From assembly GCA_022649305.1 (NCBI GenBank), contig JALCNW010000002.1:84932-148931 (forward strand): a DNA stretch of 64,000 nt. Direction: 5' to 3'. This document shows, piece after piece, positions 58,487-64,000 of the stretch. Under the pieces are notes generated by a model. That model searched no databases, was not told where the DNA came from, and was given only the letters and a program-made list of their open reading frames with translations. The position numbers and the translations under genes were made by a program. The number at the start of each line of letters is the position of its first letter. The first letter of the stretch is position 1. This DNA comes from Enterobacter sp. (GTDB lineage: Bacteria > Pseudomonadota > Gammaproteobacteria > Enterobacterales > Enterobacteriaceae).

Positions 58487-59758
58487 ATGTTTGCGCTGGT
58501 CGATGTGAATTCTTTTTATGCTTCATGCGAAACCGTTTTCAGGCCAGACCTCCGTGGCAAACCTGTGGTTGTACTATCCAATAATGATGGATGCATAATA
58601 GCCCGTTCAGCAGTTGCGAAGTCACTTGGGCTAAAAATGGGTGACCCTTGGTTCAAGGTTGGCCGCGAGGCGGAAAGAAGAGGCGTTGTTGCCTTTTCCA
58701 GTAATTACAGCCTTTATGCTGACATGTCTGACAGAGTGATGACTATTTTGCAGATGTTAGCTCCCCGCGTAGAAATATACAGTATTGATGAAGCCTTTTG
58801 CGATCTTACGGGAGTAAGTGGTCTTTTATCACTTGAGGTTTTTGGCCATCAGATACGTGAGCAGATCAGGCGCAGGACACACCTTACCGTGGGGGTGGGG
58901 ATAGGCCCAACGAAAACTCTGGCTAAACTGGCCCAATATGCAAGTAAACGCTGGCCAGCTACGCGAGGAGTAGTTGACCTGAGCAATATAGGGCGACAGC
59001 GAAAGTTAATGGCCTTGGTGCCAGTCGAAGAGGTCTGGGGTATTGGCCGTCGGCTCGGTAAAAAATTGCAGTTGATGGGGATTAACAATGCACTCCAGCT
59101 GTCTGAGCTGTCTCCTTCATTTATTCGTAAGCAATTTTCAGTGGTTGTTGAACGAACAGTAAGAGAACTCAACGGCACGCCCTGCCTGGGCCTTGAAGAG
59201 TTTACAGCTCCAAAGGAGCAAATCATATGCTCCCGCTCCTTTGGAGAAAAACCTACAGATGAATTCAGCATCCATCAGGCTGTCTGCGCTCATGCCGAAC
59301 GTGCAGCAGAAAAGTTACGCGCAGAGCACCAGTTTTGTAAACGAGTAGCGGTATTCATCAGTACCAGTCCCTTTGAAGAGAATGAATCGTTCTATAAAAA
59401 TCAGGCTGTAACGGAGCTTGCTGTTCCGGCCCGTGATTCCCGGGATATCATCAAGGCGGCTGTAAGAGCTCTTGAAACAATATTCATCCCGGGGCATCGT
59501 TATCAACGCGCAGGTGTAATTCTCACCGATTTTCGCAGCGCGGCAGTATCACAACTTACCCTGTTCGATGACCTTCAGCCTCATCGTAATAGCGATGAAT
59601 TAATGACACTCATAGACAGCATTAACAGTTCTGGTAAGGGTTCAGTCTGGTTTGCAGGGCAGGGCATTAAAAGTGATGCCACAGGCTGGAAGATGCGAAG
59701 AGAAAGACTTTCGCCCGCTTTTACAACCAGATTGGATGATATTGTCAGAGTAAGGTAA
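58487..59758 (+). CDS. umuC: UmuC-type Y-family DNA polymerase V subunit
   Basis: FALVDVNSFYASCETVFRPDLRGKPVVVLSNNDGCIIARS; YSIDEAFCDLTG. Confidence 0.95.
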   Translation: MFALVDVNSFYASCETVFRPDLRGKPVVVLSNNDGCIIARSAVAKSLGLKMGDPWFKVGREAERRGVVAFSSNYSLYADMSDRVMTILQMLAPRVEIYSIDEAFCDLTGVSGLLSLEVFGHQIREQIRRRTHLTVGVGIGPTKTLAKLAQYASKRWPATRGVVDLSNIGRQRKLMALVPVEEVWGIGRRLGKKLQLMGINNALQLSELSPSFIRKQFSVVVERTVRELNGTPCLGLEEFTAPKEQIICSRSFGEKPTDEFSIHQAVCAHAERAAEKLRAEHQFCKRVAVFISTSPFEENESFYKNQAVTELAVPARDSRDIIKAAVRALETIFIPGHRYQRAGVILTDFRSAAVSQLTLFDDLQPHRNSDELMTLIDSINSSGKGSVWFAGQGIKSDATGWKMRRERLSPAFTTRLDDIVRVR

Positions 59759-59834
59759 TCATCTTTTTTATATTTGCTCGAAACCGCACCATTGACATTA
59801 CAAACTCTATACGGCAGGGTTTACAGTCTGTTAC

Positions 59835-60452
59835 ATGGTGAATAAGTCAAGCGTACTTTTCATTGGCCGCTTTTTTAGTAAATATGTTTGGAGGATATGG
59901 ATCGTGAGGAGTCTTACCGCCATTTTAATAATTCCTGCTCTTGTCACAGCCTGTAGCATGCAGGAAATAGCAGATACAAATAAGAAAATCAGTGATGGTG
60001 CTTCAGGTATAATGAACTCTTTGAGGGGAAACTCTAACCCATCAACTGATGTTACAACACCAATGCATTTACCTCAGTCATTAAAAAAAGAATCCAAGTC
60101 TAAAAATTATACTGTAGCTGTTGATGTAGATACTGCTGCTGCCAGAATAAAAAGACATTACAAGTTTATGTCAAGTCAGGAGCTGGATAGTTTACGGAAT
60201 AGCTCTAATGACGGGGCATGGAAAGCGGCCGCTGAAGATGATGCACATCCAGTTTGGGAGGCAATACCTGGTAGCTATTATAAAATGGGATCTGACTGGA
60301 ATGATAACGATCATTTAGATGTAGAAATTGAAAAAAACGGGAGTGGGAGTAAACTCTATATAACATATTCTTCGGCATCTGCAGAAAGGCTATCGGGATC
60401 TGGCGTACAGAAGTTGATGAAGGAAATTCATTCCGTGGCTATAGGTGAGTGA
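59835..60452 (+). CDS. Lipoprotein B (paralogue of 23346-23900)
   Basis: VAVDVDTAAARIKRHYKFMSSQELDSLRNSSNDGAWKAAAEDDAHPVWEAIPGSYYKMGSDWNDNDHLDVEIEKNGSGSKLY. Confidence 0.82.
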   Translation: MVNKSSVLFIGRFFSKYVWRIWIVRSLTAILIIPALVTACSMQEIADTNKKISDGASGIMNSLRGNSNPSTDVTTPMHLPQSLKKESKSKNYTVAVDVDTAAARIKRHYKFMSSQELDSLRNSSNDGAWKAAAEDDAHPVWEAIPGSYYKMGSDWNDNDHLDVEIEKNGSGSKLYITYSSASAERLSGSGVQKLMKEIHSVAIGE

Positions 60453-60514
60453 TATTTTATCGGGAAAAGGTAGTTATCATTATGTGTTAATGATAACTAC
60501 CTTTTGTAGTTGGT

Positions 60515-61185
60515 TTATTTTAACTCAATATATAGGCCAAGCGCGATACAAAAAGCATGCAGTAGAATTGGTAAAAGAAGTCCTCTGCTTTGATATCTTG
60601 CTCCACAGAAAATTAATGAAAGTGAAAACATTTGGATTTTGGTGGGCAATGAATACTGTGTGTGTATAACTGCAAACAAAACAGAAACTGTCAGCCCACC
60701 GATGATATAGCCCGCCTTTTCACCAAGGGCGTTTAAAAAAGAACTCAGGATAATTCCTCGAAAACCAGTTCCTCCAGTAGAGGGAAAATAATAATTGTGG
60801 CTGCGATTTTTACAGCTGCCATTTCATGTGACAAACCTTTAGTAAATTCTGTAACGAAGGGTTCTTTCGGCGTAAGGTAGTATGAAGCAGTGTAAGCAAT
60901 AATTATGAGCAAGAAAAAAACAAATGACTGCTTGTTAGGTTTCCCCCAGGTTAATCCTTGGTAAAGTGAGGTGTTATTTAATAAGTGAGTTATGGATAAA
61001 AAAATTAAAAGCATCATCAGAGGCTTAATTATCTGCAAATGTAATATTGAGAAATCAAGCCTGGTCATTAAGAATATATTTAGATCAATAGAGGTTAATA
61101 ATAAATAAAAGAATAAAAAGTTAGATAATCCGAAAGTCAGAATCATAAGGCGTTGTTTTAAAATATCCATATCAACCACTTTCAT
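60515..61185 (-). pseudogene. CPBP-family intramembrane protease interrupted by a 1-nt frameshift
   Basis: Annotated frame ends LEELVFEELS*; adding one C at about 60760 restores LEELVFRGIILSSFLNALGEKAGYIIGGLTVSVLFAVIHTQYSLPTKIQMFSLSLIFCGARYQSRGLLLPILLHAFCIALGLYIELK*. Confidence 0.85.
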
Positions 61186-61233
61186 CGGAGAAAACTACAT
61201 ATTACTCACCCAAAAAACGATGTCTACATCCAT

Positions 61234-61262
61234 TTGACGTCGTATTTCCCTGTTGGTACTAT
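61234..61262 (+). promoter_or_regulatory. Sigma70-like promoter for structured element B
   Basis: TTGACG-N17-TACTAT; -10 end to first stem is 15 nt, as in copy A. Confidence 0.6.
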
Positions 61263-61276
61263 CAAACTGTTGTACT

Positions 61277-61513
61277 GTCGCACTGGCGACCACCAATGCT
61301 CTTGTAGCCTGTGATGAGCGCCTTCGGGTGGCTACAGTCGCACTTAAGCTGCGACCACCAATGTTCCGGCAGTCTGTGAGGAGCGCCTTCGGGTGACTGC
61401 ACAATAAAACTCTCTAAGCCTGAAAGGGAGTACATGAAAAATGTGGCAAATCTGCTCACCTTTGAAAGCAGATATCGTCTATGAAAGCGCACTATGACGC
61501 GGCGATGAAGGTT
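61277..61513 (+). ncRNA. Candidate structured RNA, copy B (5' module duplicated)
   Basis: Two tandem [GTCGY..RCGAC]-CACCAATG-[GYAGY..CGCCTTCGGGTG..RCTRC] modules at 61277-61335 and 61337-61400, then the same three downstream stems as copy A. Confidence 0.7.
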
Positions 61514-61683
61514 TACTGTGTAGCAAATCTGCCAGTTTCAATTCACTTCCGTTCTGTGAACGGCATCAGTTCAACGTCTTCTCATTTGCAGTGATACGCC
61601 CTGAGTTTCGTACGACTTTTGCATCGACGGATAAGGCCATTTGGTACATTTGGCCGCTTACGGAGTTGCATTAGGAGCACGAA

Positions 61684-61738
61684 GCTGCGCGGCGTCACTT
61701 GTGAAGTGGCGAAGACACTACCAAGTGACGCGCGCAGC
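61684..61738. repeat. Long inverted repeat (16-bp stem with one bulge)
   Basis: GCTGCGCGgCGTCACTT ... AAGTGACGCGCGCAGC. Confidence 0.85.
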
Positions 61739-62155
61739 GCATAACGTCTCAACCCACGTAAGACGTGGTTTTCAACGTTTTACTACCATCTGACCAACAT
61801 GTAGCCCGTGTCAGTGCGGTTTTAAAATCACTTTCACATCAACGTAAGCACGACGGGAGGCCGTCTGAACGTTCAACTATCAGTAAGGAGGAAATCGACT
61901 CGGTATCGATGGCGACACTACGAGCAGTAGTGTTGGAGGCAGCTTGACGTAAGTCAGCTCTGCATAAGCAGCAAACAGATCAGAGATCTGGGGTGCCTCG
62001 CAAGAACTCAACAATTCGCCGCCCCGATGCACAGATACCAGTCGAGACGCAGGAAGCGCAACAGCAACCGTGTCGTCGGGGAATGAATTGCTGGTCTACA
62101 GATCCGTCTGCTTCTTTACAAGCAGAGGGACGTGTATGCCTTTGGAGAGAGTGAA

Positions 62156-63055
62156 ATGTCCAGATTCAGTAAACAGCTGTGCAAACAACTCGTCACGCTT
62201 GCCCGTCAGGGGCGGGGAAGTTATAAAACGGTGGCTGACCGTTCAAGAATCGCAGAACGTTTTTCTGAACGACTGTCTGAACTGAATATTCAGATCAGGG
62301 ACGTAAAACATATCAAAACTTCCCATATTGAAAAGTATATTGAGAGCAGGAAGGCAGATAGTTTATCTCTCAGGACGTTACAGAATGAGATGTCTGCTAT
62401 CCGTTCTGTTTTATTATCAGCAGGAAGAAATAAACTGGCCGATCCCAGTCACATTAACCTGAGTAATCAGGCGCTCGGGATTTCTGGTGCTAACCGGGAT
62501 GGAACTAAACTTCCCATTACAGACGAAAAACTTAATGCTGTGGTCAGTTTTGCCCAAAGAAAAGACGAGGGCGTTGCTCTTGCTGTGCAACTTTCCCGAT
62601 ATCTTGGATTGAGAACAGAAGAAACCGTTCAGTCTGCAAAGTCTTTAAAGACATGGAGGCAGGCACTGATTAATAATCATGAGCGTGTCCGTGTTGTTTT
62701 CGGGACTAAAGGCGGACGTCCAAGGGAAACGACAGTTTTTAATCGCGAAAAAGTTTTATCAATTCTTGACAAGGCAATTAGTTATGTCAGTGAACATAAC
62801 GGAAAACTGATTGATAAACCCTCTCTGCATACCGCTATTGATCGCTACCGTAATATTGTAAGAGAGGCCGGAATGAATGGTAAAAATGCGCCGCACAGTT
62901 TACGTTACGCTTACTCCCGCGATGCTGTAAATCACCATATTAAAAATGGAATGAGTCGCGATGAATCCGAGGCATTAGTTTCAATGGACCTGGGCCATGG
63001 AGATGGTCGGGGGCGTTATATTAAACAAGTTTATTTTCGTAAGGAAACAGAATAG
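62156..63055 (+). CDS. Tyrosine recombinase / integrase-domain protein
   Basis: Catalytic-like RTEE, HSLRYAYSR, LGHGDGRGRYIKQVY. Confidence 0.88.
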   Translation: MSRFSKQLCKQLVTLARQGRGSYKTVADRSRIAERFSERLSELNIQIRDVKHIKTSHIEKYIESRKADSLSLRTLQNEMSAIRSVLLSAGRNKLADPSHINLSNQALGISGANRDGTKLPITDEKLNAVVSFAQRKDEGVALAVQLSRYLGLRTEETVQSAKSLKTWRQALINNHERVRVVFGTKGGRPRETTVFNREKVLSILDKAISYVSEHNGKLIDKPSLHTAIDRYRNIVREAGMNGKNAPHSLRYAYSRDAVNHHIKNGMSRDESEALVSMDLGHGDGRGRYIKQVYFRKETE

Positions 63056-63086
63056 ATTGTATCGCTACTGAATTTTCAGGATGTAC

Positions 63087-63118
63087 AGCCACAGCTCATG
63101 CAGGGCTGTGGCTTCTTT
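63087..63118 (+). terminator. Terminator-like hairpin after the recombinase gene
   Basis: AGCCACAGC-TCATGCAGG-GCTGTGGCT then TCTTT. Confidence 0.65.
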
Positions 63119-63566
63119 AAATTATCAATCAGTAAATTTACATGTTCGAATAGCTTTAATGCTTGATGCGCCAGCAAGTCTTACTGTTTCATTTATTGAC
63201 TTTCCGTTTCTGAAAGGATTGATTGTCTCTTTTTTACTTGTTGGATTTATTTTTAATCTGATAATTGTTTTGACATGCAAAAAAAATGTCGTTTCTTTAT
63301 TCCGGGTGTGTGAGTCATTCGCATTTTTCTTGACAAGATATCCGCAAGTACTGCTGCCAGTGGGGAGTCTGGAGTTGCTGTACATGATGATGGGTGAGTT
63401 TTACCCGACATGTACGGGTAACTCGCAGTTCCCCACCCATGATAGTTTATAAAGTTATTAATGAATCAAAAATAAAAACCTTCAGCATGTAATATTGATA
63501 TTAATATCTTTGACCGCGTCAATATCCATACCTGTAAAATCAGGGGGCAGTATTACCCCGAACTAT

Positions 63567-63773
63567 TTATTTCGGCAGGATTTCTGCTGTGATATGTACT
63601 TTATTTCCCATGCGGGCTTCGGTAATTTTATAATACCTGTCACCCTGCTTGTCAGCCTGCTGGCGAATTTTTTCTTCCGTCTGCTCCAGTGTATCGCCTG
63701 TTGCCGTCACGGTTTGAGCACAGACTGAAAAAGGCAGGATTATAGAGAGGAATAACGTCATGATATTTTTCAT
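63567..63773 (-). CDS. DUF1471 (YdgH/BhsA/McbA-like) small periplasmic protein
   Basis: Signal peptide; EEKIRQQADKQGDRYYKITEARMGNKVHITAEILPK. Confidence 0.85.
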   Translation of the reverse strand: MKNIMTLFLSIILPFSVCAQTVTATGDTLEQTEEKIRQQADKQGDRYYKITEARMGNKVHITAEILPK

Positions 63774-64000
63774 TGATAATCCCTTAATTAATAATTAAAT
63801 GGATGACTTAAGCCAGGCTGCGATATTCTGGGTAATGCTGTCAACCTGTTGATGACTATTTTAATCTGTAGTCATTCAATCCTTGTAACATCAGGATTGG
63901 ATTGGCCCCTATATTTCCATACACTTTTTATCACTTAACCCATGACTGGTTCGTCGCCGCAGATATTCCCGTGGCGAACGATACCCCAGTGCACTATGCG

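Noticed and set aside
60445-60669. Plus-strand 74-aa ORF after lipoprotein B
   Set aside because: Lies antisense to the frameshifted 3' part of the CPBP gene, which explains the sequence better.
61765-61947. 60-aa ORF in the noncoding tract
   Set aside because: No clear ribosome-binding site or homology recognised; codon pattern unconvincing; kept only as part of the noncoding-tract finding.

Overview
Enterobacterial chromosome segment (about 1-15.4 kb) joined to the left part of an SPI-7/PFGI-1-type integrative and conjugative element (ICE) inserted at the 3' end of a tRNA-Phe gene (49-bp tRNA 3' fragment at 15401-15449; the right end lies outside the window). The chromosomal part holds the 3' end of proP, a LuxR-type regulator, an HdeD-like membrane protein with a possible papain-like C-terminus, yjdF, an autotransporter with a Pro-rich tandem repeat, a lipoprotein hydrolase and a T6SS cluster. 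That cluster appears internally deleted, with the 5' part of tssK fused out of frame to the 3' part of tssG. The ICE part carries ParA/DnaB/ParB, DUF2786, DUF2857, an STY4528-type replication protein, TopB, DUF3577, SSB and a mating-pore module of the TIGR037xx families. It is interrupted at about 44.8-52.5 kb by a six-gene restriction-modification-like operon: RHH regulator, D12 adenine MTase, Eco57I-like N6 MTase, unknown protein, minimal McrB AAA protein, McrC nuclease. Further right are umuDC with a LexA box, a frameshifted CPBP protease and a second tyrosine recombinase. Strongest leads: (1) a structured RNA-like element present twice (26278-26441 and 61277-61513, the second with a duplicated 5' module), with several stems supported by compensatory changes and a sigma70-like promoter at identical spacing; (2) the two-adenine-MTase plus McrBC operon with a possible separate specificity subunit; (3) palindromic and iteron-like repeats inside and just after the STY4528 gene, a candidate origin; (4) the tssK-tssG deletion scar. 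All family calls are from reading the translations; no database search was run.
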